Assembly: GCF_003002095.1 (NCBI RefSeq)
Contig: NZ_PVZC01000008.1
Coordinates: forward strand, 372,001-436,000
Length of the DNA: 64,000 nt
Direction of reading: 5' to 3'
Source: Allonocardiopsis opalescens
GTDB taxonomy: Bacteria > Actinomycetota > Actinomycetes > Streptosporangiales > Streptosporangiaceae
Position 1 is the first letter of the stretch. Each line of letters starts with the position of its first letter. The translations under genes and the position numbers were made by a program. The notes under the pieces were generated by a model. The model ran no database searches. It saw only the letters and a program-made list of their open reading frames with translations, and was not told the DNA's origin. Below are positions 9,165-18,195 of this stretch, in pieces.

Positions 9165-10381
9165 GCCCGGACGTCGCACGCGTGTTCCGCGAGGAGCACG
9201 GCCGGGCGGTCGCCGTCCTGGTCCGCCTCCTCGGCGATATCGACCTCGCCGAGGACGCGGTGCAGGATGCCTTCGTCGAAGCCCTCCGGCGCTGGCCGGA
9301 GTCGGGCGTCCCGCCCTCCCCGGCCGGGTGGATCATCACCACCGCCCGCAACCGGGCGATCGACCGCCACCGCCGCGAGGCGGCGCGCACGGACAAGCAC
9401 GCCGAGGCCGCCCTGCTGCACGAGCCGGCCGAACCGGTCGAGGAGGGGCCCGTGCACGACGACCGCCTCCGGCTGATCTTCACCTGCTGCCATCCGGCGC
9501 TGAACACCGCGGCGCAGGTCGCGCTGACCCTGAAGCTGCTGGGCGGCCTGTCCACGGCGGAGATCGCCCGCGCCTTCCTGGTCCCCGAGGCGACCATGGC
9601 GCAGCGGCTGGTCCGGGCCAAGGCCAAGATCCGCGACGCACGCGTCCCCTACCGGGTGCCCAGGGAGTCCGACCTGCCCGACCGGCTGCGCGCCGTGCTC
9701 GCGGTGGTCTACCTGATCTTCAACGAGGGCTACACGGCCGGCTCGGGCGAGTCCCTGGTCCGCGAGGACCTGTGCGCCGAGGCGGTGCGGCTTGGCCGGC
9801 TGCTCGCCGGGCTCATGCCGGACGAGCCGGAGGTCATCGGCCTGCTCGCGCTCATGCTGCTCGCCGAGGCGCGCCGCCCCGCCCGCACCGCCCCCGACGG
9901 CTCGCTGGTGCGGCTGGCCGACCAGGACCGCACCCGCTGGGACCGCGGGCTCATCGTCGAAGGCCAGGACCTGGTGCGCGCCTGCCTGCGCCGCGACCGC
10001 CCCGGCCCGTACCAGATCCAGGCCGCCATCAACGCCGTGCACAGTGACGCCGCCACGACCGCCAGCACCGACTGGCACCAGATCGTCCGCCTCTACGACC
10101 AGCTGCTCGCGTTCGAACCCACCCCGGTCGTCGCCCTGCACCGCGCCGTCGCAGTCGCCGAGACCGACGGCCCCGCCCCCTCCCTGGCCCTGGTCGATGC
10201 CCTCGACCTGGACGGACACCACCTCTTCCACGCCGTCCGCGCCGAGCTGCTGCGCCGCCTCGGCCGCACCGCCGAGGCGTCCGCCGCCTTCGCCCGGGCC
10301 GCCGACCTCACCGCCAACGCGGCCGAACGCGCCTTCCTACTGCGGCAGAGCGCGGCGGCCTGCGCGGACTCGGCGGACTGA
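9161..10381 (+). CDS. ECF42-group RNA polymerase sigma factor
   Basis: 406 residues. Sigma-70 region 2 lies at about 4-75 ([21 protein letters not shown]), region 4 at about 110-165 ([28 protein letters not shown]), followed by the long C-terminal extension (DUF6596 plus TPR-like helices, [10 protein letters not shown] and HRAVAVAE...[12 protein letters not shown]) that defines ECF42. There is no linked anti-sigma factor; in this group the extension itself is known to control activity. Start GTG 9161 overlaps the YCII stop. It is expected to direct transcription of its own operon. Confidence 0.92.
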   Translation: MSPDVARVFREEHGRAVAVLVRLLGDIDLAEDAVQDAFVEALRRWPESGVPPSPAGWIITTARNRAIDRHRREAARTDKHAEAALLHEPAEPVEEGPVHDDRLRLIFTCCHPALNTAAQVALTLKLLGGLSTAEIARAFLVPEATMAQRLVRAKAKIRDARVPYRVPRESDLPDRLRAVLAVVYLIFNEGYTAGSGESLVREDLCAEAVRLGRLLAGLMPDEPEVIGLLALMLLAEARRPARTAPDGSLVRLADQDRTRWDRGLIVEGQDLVRACLRRDRPGPYQIQAAINAVHSDAATTASTDWHQIVRLYDQLLAFEPTPVVALHRAVAVAETDGPAPSLALVDALDLDGHHLFHAVRAELLRRLGRTAEASAAFARAADLTANAAERAFLLRQSAAACADSAD

Positions 10382-10419
10382 CGGCCACCGCCGCGGCGGC
10401 CTCCAGGGCGGAGACCGTC

Positions 10420-10932
10420 TCAACCGCCTGCCGGGAACGCCGCGGCGAGGGCGTCGGCGACCTGACGCCACCGGGGGAGCCTGTGGTCCGGGGCGCGCAG
10501 GAGGGTGACGTGGGGGACCTCCTCCAGGAGCCGGAGACTGCGGCCCCAGGCAGGGTGGCCGCTGAGCCCGTCCCCGGCCTTGGGCACGAGGAACGTGGGA
10601 ACGCCCCGCCCGATCATTTCGCAGACGAGCGCGACGGCGAAGGTGTCCGTGATGCCGAGCGCGGTCTTGTTCGTGCTGTTGAATGACCAGGGGCAGGCCA
10701 GAACGGCGTCTGAGGGCGGCAGGCTCCGGCCGGCGCCGGGGCGGCGGAAGTCCACCCGCACCGGCTCCCCGGTCAGCGCCTCCAGCGCGTCGCCGTCGTG
10801 GAAGCGGACGCCCGTCGGCGTGCACAGGACGGTGACCTTCCACCCCTCGTTCTGAAGCAGGCGGACCAGGTCGGGGGCGGTCTCCTCCGGCGTGGCGGAC
10901 GCGCCGGAGAGCGCGAGGTAGAGAGTTCCCAT
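10420..10932 (-). CDS. Flavoprotein (PPC-decarboxylase-like fold)
   Basis: 170 residues matching the flavoprotein superfamily of phosphopantothenoylcysteine decarboxylase and UbiX: an N-terminal LYLALSGASA phosphate-binding strand-loop, CPWSFNSTNKTALGITD (the Asn-rich region around the FMN and substrate site) and FLVPKAGD. The classical active-site HxSIAxY loop is not evident, so the decarboxylase reaction is uncertain. It lies 25 bases downstream of an XRE-TPR regulator on the same strand, a pairing common in actinobacteria, and probably shares its transcript. Confidence 0.75.
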   Translation of the reverse strand: MGTLYLALSGASATPEETAPDLVRLLQNEGWKVTVLCTPTGVRFHDGDALEALTGEPVRVDFRRPGAGRSLPPSDAVLACPWSFNSTNKTALGITDTFAVALVCEMIGRGVPTFLVPKAGDGLSGHPAWGRSLRLLEEVPHVTLLRAPDHRLPRWRQVADALAAAFPAGG

Positions 10933-10957
10933 GCCGCCAGTCTGTCCGATGCCCGGT

Positions 10958-12160
10958 TCAGAGGTGCATGCGCGCTACGAGGCCCCGCAGACCCTCGGAG
11001 TAGACCCGCTGGCGGTCTTGCAGGTGGGTCGCGACGGTACGCGCGGACGGGTGGTACCGGGTCATCTGGGGAGCGATCCGCTCCGCCTCCAGGAGCCGGG
11101 CGAGCGCCGGTCCATTCCGGCCCTGCTCCGCGTGGACGCGCGACATGTCGATGAGGTGGTGTGATCGGCGCTCCCGGACCAAGCTGTTCAGGACGTGCGG
11201 TGGGATGGCCGCGTCGCGCCGGACCGCCTCGTCGTAGTCGCCCAACTCGGTCGCCACCGCCGCTCCGTGGATGAGGATGTTCCCGGGAGAGAAGTACGTG
11301 CTGTACTCATCCAGGTGCGGGCGTCCTGCCCTGGCGCTGATCTCGGCCGCCCGCTCGAAGTGGTCCCAGGCGCTTCCGGAGTCGCCCAGGCGCCCAGCGA
11401 TGACGGCCGCCCGGAGATGGAGCGCCCCCGACACCTCCACGTCTCCCGGCCGTCCCTCCTCGATCATCGTCGTGCACCGGTCCAAGAGCCGGACGGCCGC
11501 TGCGAGGGCGCCGTGGTTGATGAGCACAAGAGAACGTCGCCAGGTGATGATGAGGGGCAGATGGGGGTCGCGCGCGAGCACCGCGAAGCGAGCCGCTTCC
11601 CTGAACATGGAGTCCGCCAGATCGCTGTACCCCAAGCGGCGGGACAGCTCACCGGCCGCGCAGGAAGCGTCAGACAACAGTCGCCACGCCCGTTGGGCGT
11701 TCGTGTCATGCGCGTGGAAGCTGAGTTCTTCCATGACCGCCGGGAGGAGCGTCCCAAGCCGGACGTGCTGCGCCAGTCGGCGGAGCCGCTTCGCCTCCTC
11801 CACCTCGGCCGCCAGGGTTCCCAGAGAGCGTGGAGGGCCCTCCAACTCGGGTGGCAGATCCGACCACGCCAGGGCGCGGCGCAGGTCGGGGATGGACCTG
11901 TGGACGCGGTCCGTCGACGGTGTATCGCCCCGGTAGGGCTGCCCGTACAGCTCGCCCATGTCCGCCTTGAGCGCGTCCGAGACCGCCGCGATGAACGCGG
12001 GAGTGGCGGCCTTGTGCCCGGCCTCGACCTGGGCGATGTGCGACCGGGAGTATCTGGTGCGTTGCGCGAGGCCCTGCTGGGTGAGGCCACGCCGCTTCCT
12101 GGCGCGGGCCACTCGCGCTCCGACGCCGCCCGACGGCCGTTGAGACCCTTGCTCGGTCAC
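10958..12160 (-). CDS. XRE-family regulator with TPR-like C-terminus
   Basis: A 400-residue protein with an N-terminal Cro/C1 helix-turn-helix at about 12-68 (RKRRGLTQQGLAQRTRYSRSHIAQVEAGHKA), then about 300 residues of helical repeats (such as LLDRCTTMIEEGRPGDVEVSGALHL) resembling tetratricopeptide modules. Such architectures are common in streptomycetes as ligand- or peptide-sensing regulators. I chose GTG 12160, which follows GGAGGGCGG at -8; the frame extends upstream but is Arg-rich and lacks similarity. The downstream flavoprotein is its likely partner. Confidence 0.82.
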   Translation of the reverse strand: MTEQGSQRPSGGVGARVARARKRRGLTQQGLAQRTRYSRSHIAQVEAGHKAATPAFIAAVSDALKADMGELYGQPYRGDTPSTDRVHRSIPDLRRALAWSDLPPELEGPPRSLGTLAAEVEEAKRLRRLAQHVRLGTLLPAVMEELSFHAHDTNAQRAWRLLSDASCAAGELSRRLGYSDLADSMFREAARFAVLARDPHLPLIITWRRSLVLINHGALAAAVRLLDRCTTMIEEGRPGDVEVSGALHLRAAVIAGRLGDSGSAWDHFERAAEISARAGRPHLDEYSTYFSPGNILIHGAAVATELGDYDEAVRRDAAIPPHVLNSLVRERRSHHLIDMSRVHAEQGRNGPALARLLEAERIAPQMTRYHPSARTVATHLQDRQRVYSEGLRGLVARMHL

Positions 12161-12342
12161 ATGCCCGCCCTCCACTGTGGGGATGGAGGATTCCAGCGTA
12201 GGCCGTGGGGGGTATTCGCATCGGTCGTCTCGGGCAGCGAGCGTCGGATGCGGCGGTCTCCCGCACGGGCGCCGCACGCTCGGCTCCGGCTCCGGTCGGG
12301 ACTCCCGCGCGGGGTCCGCCGTCCGGCCGCGTCCCGAGGCGC

Positions 12343-12906
12343 CTAGAGCCCGAGCGCCGCCCAGACGCGATCGAGCACCTGGTCGCGCCGGGCCGTGTCC
12401 ACCGGTCCCTCCTCCTCGAACCTCGCGACGATCATGCCGTTGACGACCACGTCCACGGTGTCGGCGACGGCCTCGGGGGCCGGTACTCCGGACTCGGCCA
12501 CGAATCCGCGCATGAGCGTGTCCCACCAGGCGTTGAACGCGTCCAGTTCCGCCCGCACCACCGGCTCGACCGGGGCGGCCAGTAGCAGGGCCAGCCAGAA
12601 GCGGTGCGCCTGGTCGTCCAGGTCCACGGTCGCCCAGCGCACCAGGGCCCGCAGGCCCGCCGCGCCGGACCGGCCGGCGATGGCCGCCTCCGCCTGGGAC
12701 CTGCGCCCGGCGATCTCCCGGCGCACGGCATGGCGGAGCAGCTCGTCACGGCTGGAGACGTAGTGGGTGACCGCCGAGGTGGACGCGCCCACCTGTTCGG
12801 CGACGGCGCGGATGGTCACGGAGGTGAAGCCGCGGTCGGCGGCGATGGCGATGACCGCGTCACTCAGGGAGTCACGTCGGGACGCATGGTCGACCTGGCG
12901 GGGCAT
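12343..12906 (-). CDS. TetR-family regulator of the divergent amine oxidase
   Basis: 187 residues with a helix-turn-helix at about 26-60 (IRAVAEQVGASTSAVTHYVSSRDELLRHAV) and a short C-terminal ligand domain. It is divergent from the FAD amine oxidase gene, with only about 50 bases between the start codons and a perfect palindrome lying over the oxidase start. That makes it the probable local repressor. The start is ATG 12906. The effector is unknown. Confidence 0.88.
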   Translation of the reverse strand: MPRQVDHASRRDSLSDAVIAIAADRGFTSVTIRAVAEQVGASTSAVTHYVSSRDELLRHAVRREIAGRRSQAEAAIAGRSGAAGLRALVRWATVDLDDQAHRFWLALLLAAPVEPVVRAELDAFNAWWDTLMRGFVAESGVPAPEAVADTVDVVVNGMIVARFEEEGPVDTARRDQVLDRVWAALGL

Positions 12907-12940
12907 GCGACCAGCATAGCTTTTAATGCATCAGGCGTTG

Positions 12941-12956
12941 TGCAACACTTGTTGCA
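12941..12956. promoter_or_regulatory. Palindromic operator overlapping start codon
   Basis: TGCAACA-CT-TGTTGCA is a perfect 7+2+7 inverted repeat whose last base is the A of the oxidase ATG. A related repeat (GTTGTGCAAC) overlaps it on the left. Bound TetR would block both initiation of a near-leaderless transcript and RNA polymerase. Confidence 0.7.
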
Positions 12957-14206
12957 TGGACGTGGTGGTCATCGGCGCGGGCTTCGCCGGTCTCGCGGCG
13001 GCCCGGGAGCTGCGCCGTAGCGGAGTCGACGTGACGGTGCTGGAAGCGGCGGAGCGGGTGGGTGGGCGCGCGCTGACCGTCCGGTCCGCCGGCGGTTCGG
13101 CGGTGGACCTGGGCGGCATGTGGATCGGCCCGGACCACACCCGGATGGCGCGACTCGCCGCCGATCACGGCGTGTCCACCTTCCCCACACCCACGCGGGG
13201 GAAGCCCGTGCTGCTGGACCGCGGCCGGGTCACCAGGTCCTTGCCGGCCCGCATCGTCGCCGGCGTCGCCCTGCTGCGCCTCCTCAAGCGGGCGCCCCAG
13301 GACGACCGGACGACGGTCGCCGACTGGCTGAAGGGGATCCCGCACCGGAGGGCGCGATCCCTGCTGGAGGTGATCGTCACGGGAAGCCTCGCGGCCGACG
13401 TCGACGAGGTGTCCCTGCACGCGTTCACCACCGGGGTCCACACGTCAGGAGGGCTCAGGTCGATGCTCGGCGTGGAGGGCGGCGCACAGGAGTCGCTGCT
13501 CACCGCGGGTGCCGGCGGACTCGCCGAGAGGATGGCCGCCGGACTCGACGTCCGGCTGGCCCGCCCGGTGACCGCGATCACCCGCACGCCCGACCACGTC
13601 GTGGTCGACACCCCGGGCGGCCCGATCCGCGCGGACCACGCCATCGTGGCCGTGCCGCCCCCGGTCGCCGCGGACATCCGGCACACCCCGCCGCTCCCCG
13701 CGGACCGCGCGGCGCTGGAGCGCGGTACCTTCATGGGCACCGTCTACAAGGCGATCGCCGTCTACGACACCCCGTTCTGGCGCGCGGCCGGCCTCAGCGG
13801 CGAGGTCACCGCCATCGATTCACCGGTCCCGGCGATCACCGACGTCTCACCGCCCGGCGGCCCCGGCCACCTCGCCGTACTCGTCCCCGGCCGGCGCGCC
13901 CGCGCCCTCGCCGCGATGACCCCGGGCGAACGCCGGAGCGCCGTGCTGCACGCCGCCGCCCGGGCGCTGGGCCCCGCCGCACACCACCCCGTGGAGTGGC
14001 ACGAGAAGGCATGGCACGAGGACCCGCACGTACGCGGCGGCTACTCGGCCCTTCCCCGGGTGGGCGCCCTCGCCGCCTTCACCGCGCCGCCGGTGCCCGC
14101 GGGCCGGGTCCACTGGGCGGGCACGGAGACGGCCCGGACCTGGACCGGATACCTGGAGGGCGCCGTCGAGTCCGGGCTGAGAGCGGCGGGCGAAGTGCCG
14201 GTCTGA
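12956..14206 (+). CDS. FAD-dependent amine oxidase
   Basis: 416 residues. The N-terminal Rossmann dinucleotide motif VVIGAGFAGLAAARELRRSG with acidic Glu at the end of the second strand, then the GGRALTVR motif of the flavin amine oxidase/protoporphyrinogen oxidase superfamily. The C-terminal WAGTETARTWTGYLEGAVESGLRAA contacts FAD. The substrate is an amine, polyamine or monoamine by family; it is not determinable here. I place the start at ATG 12956, as the earlier in-frame codons (MHQALCNTCC) precede the Rossmann strand and lie inside the operator. Divergent TetR control is likely. Confidence 0.9.
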   Translation: MDVVVIGAGFAGLAAARELRRSGVDVTVLEAAERVGGRALTVRSAGGSAVDLGGMWIGPDHTRMARLAADHGVSTFPTPTRGKPVLLDRGRVTRSLPARIVAGVALLRLLKRAPQDDRTTVADWLKGIPHRRARSLLEVIVTGSLAADVDEVSLHAFTTGVHTSGGLRSMLGVEGGAQESLLTAGAGGLAERMAAGLDVRLARPVTAITRTPDHVVVDTPGGPIRADHAIVAVPPPVAADIRHTPPLPADRAALERGTFMGTVYKAIAVYDTPFWRAAGLSGEVTAIDSPVPAITDVSPPGGPGHLAVLVPGRRARALAAMTPGERRSAVLHAAARALGPAAHHPVEWHEKAWHEDPHVRGGYSALPRVGALAAFTAPPVPAGRVHWAGTETARTWTGYLEGAVESGLRAAGEVPV

Positions 14207-14248
14207 CCGGCCCTGCCGTCCGGCCGCGCACCGGGGGACCGGCGCCCG

Positions 14249-14467
14249 TCAGTCGCCCCGCCGGCGCAGCGCGGACCGCTTGTGGACGGCCTCGCCACCG
14301 CTCTTGTCGCTGCGCACCAGGTACTGCGGTTCGTCTGCTGAGGCCCGGACGGTGCGGCCGGCGAGCTCCGTGTCCTGAGTGATCTTTCTCAGTACCTCGC
14401 CCTCGGCGGTTCCGCCGTGGCTGCTCCACTCCACCCGGTCACCCTTGCGCAGTTCGTCCTTCGGCAT
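14249..14467 (-). CDS. DUF2945 (HVA1-type) small protein
   Basis: 72 residues matching the DUF2945/hypervirulence-associated TUDOR-like domain: KGDRVEWSSHGGTAEGEV, then QYLVRSDKSGGEAVHKRSALRR. The small beta-barrel may bind nucleic acid, but its function is unproven. The start is ATG 14467. It converges with the amine oxidase, separated by 42 bases. Confidence 0.82.
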   Translation of the reverse strand: MPKDELRKGDRVEWSSHGGTAEGEVLRKITQDTELAGRTVRASADEPQYLVRSDKSGGEAVHKRSALRRRGD

Positions 14468-14835
14468 CGGTCCCCCACCGGTATCGCCTCGCGGCCGGGC
14501 ATGGGCGGCGAGCCGCCCGCTCCCGGGAACGCCGCTCCGTCATGCGCCGCAGTTACCCGCCCTCGCGCGGGCCACGCGCGGCCGGCCGGACGAGCTCGCA
14601 GGTCGCCGGGGGGTTCGCCCCAGGCGCCGGGGGTAGCCCGCGTCGCATGACGACTGCGCGCCCACGGGCCGACACGTCCGTCGCCCGGCCGATCGAGTAC
14701 CGCGCGGGGACTGTCTCCCGGCCTCCGACGGTCAGAGCCGGGTCAGCGGCTTCGTCGCGTACGTCGACACAGCGGCCTTCCTGAGGTCTGAGACCTCGGC
14801 CGGATGACCACGGGAACGGGGCAGGAGGCGACGCG
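14468..14835. other. Intergenic region upstream of nei
   Basis: 368 bases with no supported gene; the open frames here are Arg/Pro-rich shadows. It carries the promoters of the DUF2945 gene and the DNA glycosylase gene. I see no repeat or clear promoter hexamers. Confidence 0.35.
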
Positions 14836-15612
14836 GTGCCCGAAGGACACATCGTGCACCGGCTGGCACGTGAGCTGGCGGCCGACCTCGGCGGCCGGCG
14901 GCTGTCGGCGGCTTCGCCGCAGGGCCGGTTCGCCGCGGAGGCCGAACGGGTGGACGGCACGGTGCTGCGGCGCACCGAGGCGTACGGCAAGCACCTCTTC
15001 GTCGAGCTGTCGTCCGGCGATCGCATCCATGTCCATCTCGGCCGACTGGGCAAGTGGCTCCGCTCGGCGGAGGCGGGGCGGGCGCTCCCCCAGGTGCGGC
15101 TGCGCCTGGCGAGCGGCGGCGTGGCCTGGGACCTGATCGCGCCGGCCCGGTGCGAACTGGTGGACGCCGCCGCGGTGGCGGCCGTCGTGGACACGCTGGG
15201 TCCGGACCCGCTGCGCGCCGACGCGGACGCCGATGCCGCCGTAGCGGCGCTGGCGGCGGCACCGGGCGCCATCGGCGCGGCCCTGCTCGACCAGTCCGTC
15301 GTCTCCGGTGCCGGCAACGTGTTCCGCAGCGAGGTGCTGCACGCCGTCGGCATCGCGCCGAACCGGCCGTCCCGGGCGCTCAGCGCCGCCGAGGCCCGCG
15401 CGATCTGGACGACGCTGCACGGAATGATGGCGCGGGCGGTCGAAGACGGGCGGATCATCACGGTCGACGCCGCCGACCGGGCGGCGGTGCCCGAGGACGA
15501 GGCGCGCAAGGTCTACAAGCAGACCCGTTGCCGGGACTGCGGCGCCCCGGTCGTGACCGGCACGGTGGGCGGGCGCACGGCGTACCACTGCCCGCGCGAG
15601 CAGCCCGGGTGA
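14836..15612 (+). CDS. Fpg/Nei-family DNA glycosylase-AP lyase (Nei2-like)
   Basis: 258 residues. It begins MPEGH, giving the catalytic N-terminal Pro2 and Glu3 of endonuclease VIII-type enzymes that excise oxidised pyrimidines and cleave the abasic site. The H2TH region (GNVFRSEVLHAVGIAPNRPSR) is intact. The C-terminal zinc finger is unusual: Cys232, Cys235 and Cys252 are present, but the fourth ligand of the usual CPxCQ is replaced by Glu (YHCPREQ). GTG 14836 follows GCAGGAGGC. It is followed on the same strand by a pyrimidine-dimer glycosylase-like gene, suggesting a small repair cluster. Confidence 0.9.
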   Translation: MPEGHIVHRLARELAADLGGRRLSAASPQGRFAAEAERVDGTVLRRTEAYGKHLFVELSSGDRIHVHLGRLGKWLRSAEAGRALPQVRLRLASGGVAWDLIAPARCELVDAAAVAAVVDTLGPDPLRADADADAAVAALAAAPGAIGAALLDQSVVSGAGNVFRSEVLHAVGIAPNRPSRALSAAEARAIWTTLHGMMARAVEDGRIITVDAADRAAVPEDEARKVYKQTRCRDCGAPVVTGTVGGRTAYHCPREQPG

Positions 15613-15687
15613 GGACCGCGCCCGGCGCGCGGGCTCACAGAGCCGCGCCGGCGGCCGTTCCGACGACCCCACCGCCGTGCCGGCGGC

Positions 15688-15789
15688 GGGACGATCGATC
15701 CCAGGCCCACCACCGGCGCATTCGGGTCATACCGACGCGGGACGATCGCTCTCACGCCCGCCACCAGGGCTTTCGGGTTATGCCGACGC
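15688..15789. repeat. Two 51-bp direct repeats
   Basis: Two head-to-tail copies (15688-15738 and 15739-15789), each starting GGGACGATCG and ending CCGACGC, differ at roughly ten positions. The period of 51 is a multiple of three. They lie in the gap just before the dimer-glycosylase gene and may carry its promoter or a duplicated binding site. Confidence 0.75.
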
Positions 15790-15810
15790 GGCCCGGGTAC
15801 CCGCTGGAGC

Positions 15811-16296
15811 GTGCAGACCTTTCTGCCGTACCCCGACTTCGCGGAGACGGCCGCGGTGCTCGACGCGCGCCGGCTGGGCAAGCAGCGGGTGGAGGCGCTG
15901 CAGATCCTGCGGGGTCTGACGGTGCCCGGGTACGGCTGGCGGCACCATCCCGCGGTCAAGATGTGGGCCGGGTACGAGGAGGCCCTGGTCCGGTACGGGC
16001 TGGAGATCTGCCGGGTGTGGAGCGCCCAGGGCCGCGCCGACACCTGCGCCACCTCGCTCACCACCGAACTGGCGAGCCGGTGCGGTGTGTCCCCGGTGCG
16101 GCCGCAGCCAGAGCTGGCGGCGGCCCGCGAGCTGCCGCCCTGGCTGGGCGATCCGGCACTCCACGTCAGCCACCAGGCGGCGCTGCTGCGCAAGGACCCG
16201 GGCCACTACGGTCCGCGGTTCGACGCGGTCCCCGACGACCTGCCGTACGTCTGGCCGCCCTCGGACCGCCCTCCGGCCTGCCGGCCCTCGGAGTAG
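15811..16296 (+). CDS. Pyr_excise-family (MSMEG_6728-like) DNA glycosylase
   Basis: 161 residues of the family related to T4 endonuclease V pyrimidine-dimer glycosylase: QTFLPYPDFAETAAVLDARRLGKQRVEALQILRGL, then a conserved YGWRHHPAVKMWAGYEEAL. The Thr after Met matches the N-terminal nucleophile position only loosely (MQT), so lyase chemistry is uncertain. It would act in base-excision repair of UV damage and sits behind a Nei-type glycosylase. Start GTG 15811 lies 22 bases after the 51-bp repeats; no ribosome site is seen. Confidence 0.8.
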   Translation: MQTFLPYPDFAETAAVLDARRLGKQRVEALQILRGLTVPGYGWRHHPAVKMWAGYEEALVRYGLEICRVWSAQGRADTCATSLTTELASRCGVSPVRPQPELAAARELPPWLGDPALHVSHQAALLRKDPGHYGPRFDAVPDDLPYVWPPSDRPPACRPSE

Positions 16297-16438
16297 CGCG
16301 GGAGTCCGAGACCGTCCGGGCGGGTGACGGCGCCGGTTCCGTCCGCGAGCGGCGTGGCCGGGCGGACGTGCCGGCGCCGCTCCGCCGGCGTCCTCCGGGA
16401 CACGAGGGTCCCCGAGGACGCGGGCCACGGCCATGGGC

Positions 16439-16470
16439 GAGCACGCCGCCGGTGCAATGGCGGCACGCTC
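16439..16470. terminator. Hairpin between convergent genes
   Basis: An imperfect inverted repeat (GAGC...GCCGCC with GGCGGC...GCTC, 8-base loop) lies between the converging dimer-glycosylase and ABC-F genes. It has no T-run, so termination is inferred from position. Confidence 0.4.
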
Positions 16471-16487
16471 GGCCCCGGTCGTCGCGG

Positions 16488-18125
16488 TCAGCGGGCGTCG
16501 GGCGCGGCGGCCTCGGTCAGCCGCCCGTCGTCGAGCCGCAGCAGCCGCCCGACGTTGATCTCGGCCAGGAAGCGCTCGTCGTGGCTGACCACCACGAACG
16601 CGCCCCGGTAGGCGTTGAGCGCGCTCTCCAGCTGCGCGATGCTCACCAGGTCGAGATTGTTGGTCGGCTCGTCCAGCAGCAGCAGCTGCGGGGCCAGCTC
16701 GGCGTACAGGACGCAGGCGAGGGTGGCGCGCAGCCGCTCCCCACCGGACAGCGCGCCGACGGGGAGCTGGACGCGCGGGCCGCGGAATAGGAAGCGGGCC
16801 AGCAGGTTCATCCGCTCCGCCCGGGGCATCGCGGGTGCGAACTCGGCCAGGTTGTCGGCCACCCCGCGGTCGAGGTCGAGCAGGTCGAGCCGCTGGGACA
16901 GATAGGCGGCCCGCCCCGCGCGCCGCAGCTCCGCCGCGCCGTCCGGCTCCAGATCGCCGTTGACGATCCGCAGCAGGGTCGACTTCCCGGCCCCGTTGGG
17001 CCCGGTCAGCGCGATGCGCTCCGGCCCCCGGACCGCCAGGTCGAGACCGTCGCCGGCGTAGAGGTCGCGGCCGCCGCGCCGGACCTGGAGCCCTTCGCCG
17101 AGGAACACCGTGCGCCCGGCGGGCACGTCGGTGCCGGGCAGTTCGAGCGAGATCCGCTGATCGTCACGGCGGGCCCGCTCGGCCTCGTCCAGCCGGGCCT
17201 GGGCGGCGCTCACCCGCGCGGAGTGCATCTCGTTCGCCTTCCCCGCGGAGTTCTGCGCGTCGCGCTTCATCGTGCCGGCGAAGATCTTGGGCAGCCCGGC
17301 GCTGCCCAGATTGCGGGCCGCGTTGCCCGCCCGGCGCGCCGCGCGCTCCCTGGCCTGCTGGAGTTCGCGCTTCTCCCGCTTCAGCTCCTGCTCGGCGTGG
17401 CGGACGTTCTTCTCGGCCGCCTCGCGCTCGGCCTGGACGGCCTCTTCGTAGTCGGTGTAGTTCCCGCCGAAGAAGCGGACGTCGCCGCGGTGCAGTTCGG
17501 CGATGCGGTCCATCCGGTCCAGCAGCGCCCGGTCGTGCCCGACCAGCAGCAGGCACCCGTTCCAGTCGTCCAGCACCGCGTAGAGCCGGCGGCGCGCCTG
17601 CGGGTCGAGGTTGTTCGTCGGCTCGTCCAGCAGCAGGACGTCGGGCCGCGCCAGCAGCCGCGCCGCCAGCCCGAGCGAGACGATCTGCCCCCCGCTGAGC
17701 GTGTCCAGCCGCCGCCCGTACTCCAGCCCGCCGAGCCCCAGCCGGTCCAGCTGCGCACGGGTCCGCTCGTCGATGTCCCAGTCGGTGCCGATCGTCGTGA
17801 AGTGCTCCTCGCTCACATCGCCGGCCTCGACCGCGTCGATCGCCGCCAGCACCGGCGCGATCCCCAGCACCTCGGCCACCGTCATCTCGGCCGCCAGCGG
17901 CAGCGTCTGCGGCAGATACCCCAGCGTCCCCTCCACGGTGACGCTCCCCGCGCGGGGCCGCAGCTCCCCGGCGATCAACCTCAACAGCGTGCTCTTCCCC
18001 GCCCCGTTGGGCGCCACCAGGCCGGTCCGCCCACCGGGCACGCTGAACGACAGCCCTTCGAACACCGGCGAATCGTCCGGCCAGGAAAAAGACAGATTCG
18101 AGCACACGACAAAAGCACGAGACAT
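16488..18125 (-). CDS. ABC-F ATPase, probable ribosome-protection resistance protein
   Basis: 545 residues with two ABC domains and no membrane segments. Walker A motifs APNGAGKST and GPNGAGKST, signatures LSGGQ and LSGGE, and two copies of the Walker B LLLDEPTNNLD typical of ABC-F proteins. The basic interdomain linker (about 225-320) would reach the peptidyl-transferase centre. Family members dislodge macrolides, lincosamides or pleuromutilins from the ribosome. I start at ATG 18125 (MSRAFVV); the extra upstream residues come from the leader RNA. A leader peptide and a terminator hairpin upstream point to translation-dependent attenuation. Confidence 0.92.
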   Translation of the reverse strand: MSRAFVVCSNLSFSWPDDSPVFEGLSFSVPGGRTGLVAPNGAGKSTLLRLIAGELRPRAGSVTVEGTLGYLPQTLPLAAEMTVAEVLGIAPVLAAIDAVEAGDVSEEHFTTIGTDWDIDERTRAQLDRLGLGGLEYGRRLDTLSGGQIVSLGLAARLLARPDVLLLDEPTNNLDPQARRRLYAVLDDWNGCLLLVGHDRALLDRMDRIAELHRGDVRFFGGNYTDYEEAVQAEREAAEKNVRHAEQELKREKRELQQARERAARRAGNAARNLGSAGLPKIFAGTMKRDAQNSAGKANEMHSARVSAAQARLDEAERARRDDQRISLELPGTDVPAGRTVFLGEGLQVRRGGRDLYAGDGLDLAVRGPERIALTGPNGAGKSTLLRIVNGDLEPDGAAELRRAGRAAYLSQRLDLLDLDRGVADNLAEFAPAMPRAERMNLLARFLFRGPRVQLPVGALSGGERLRATLACVLYAELAPQLLLLDEPTNNLDLVSIAQLESALNAYRGAFVVVSHDERFLAEINVGRLLRLDDGRLTEAAAPDAR

Positions 18126-18195
18126 CGAAACAGACCTCAAAGAGTGGAAGCGCGCGCACCAGGCGCCAACGCGGCAACAGGGACCAGAAAACGAC

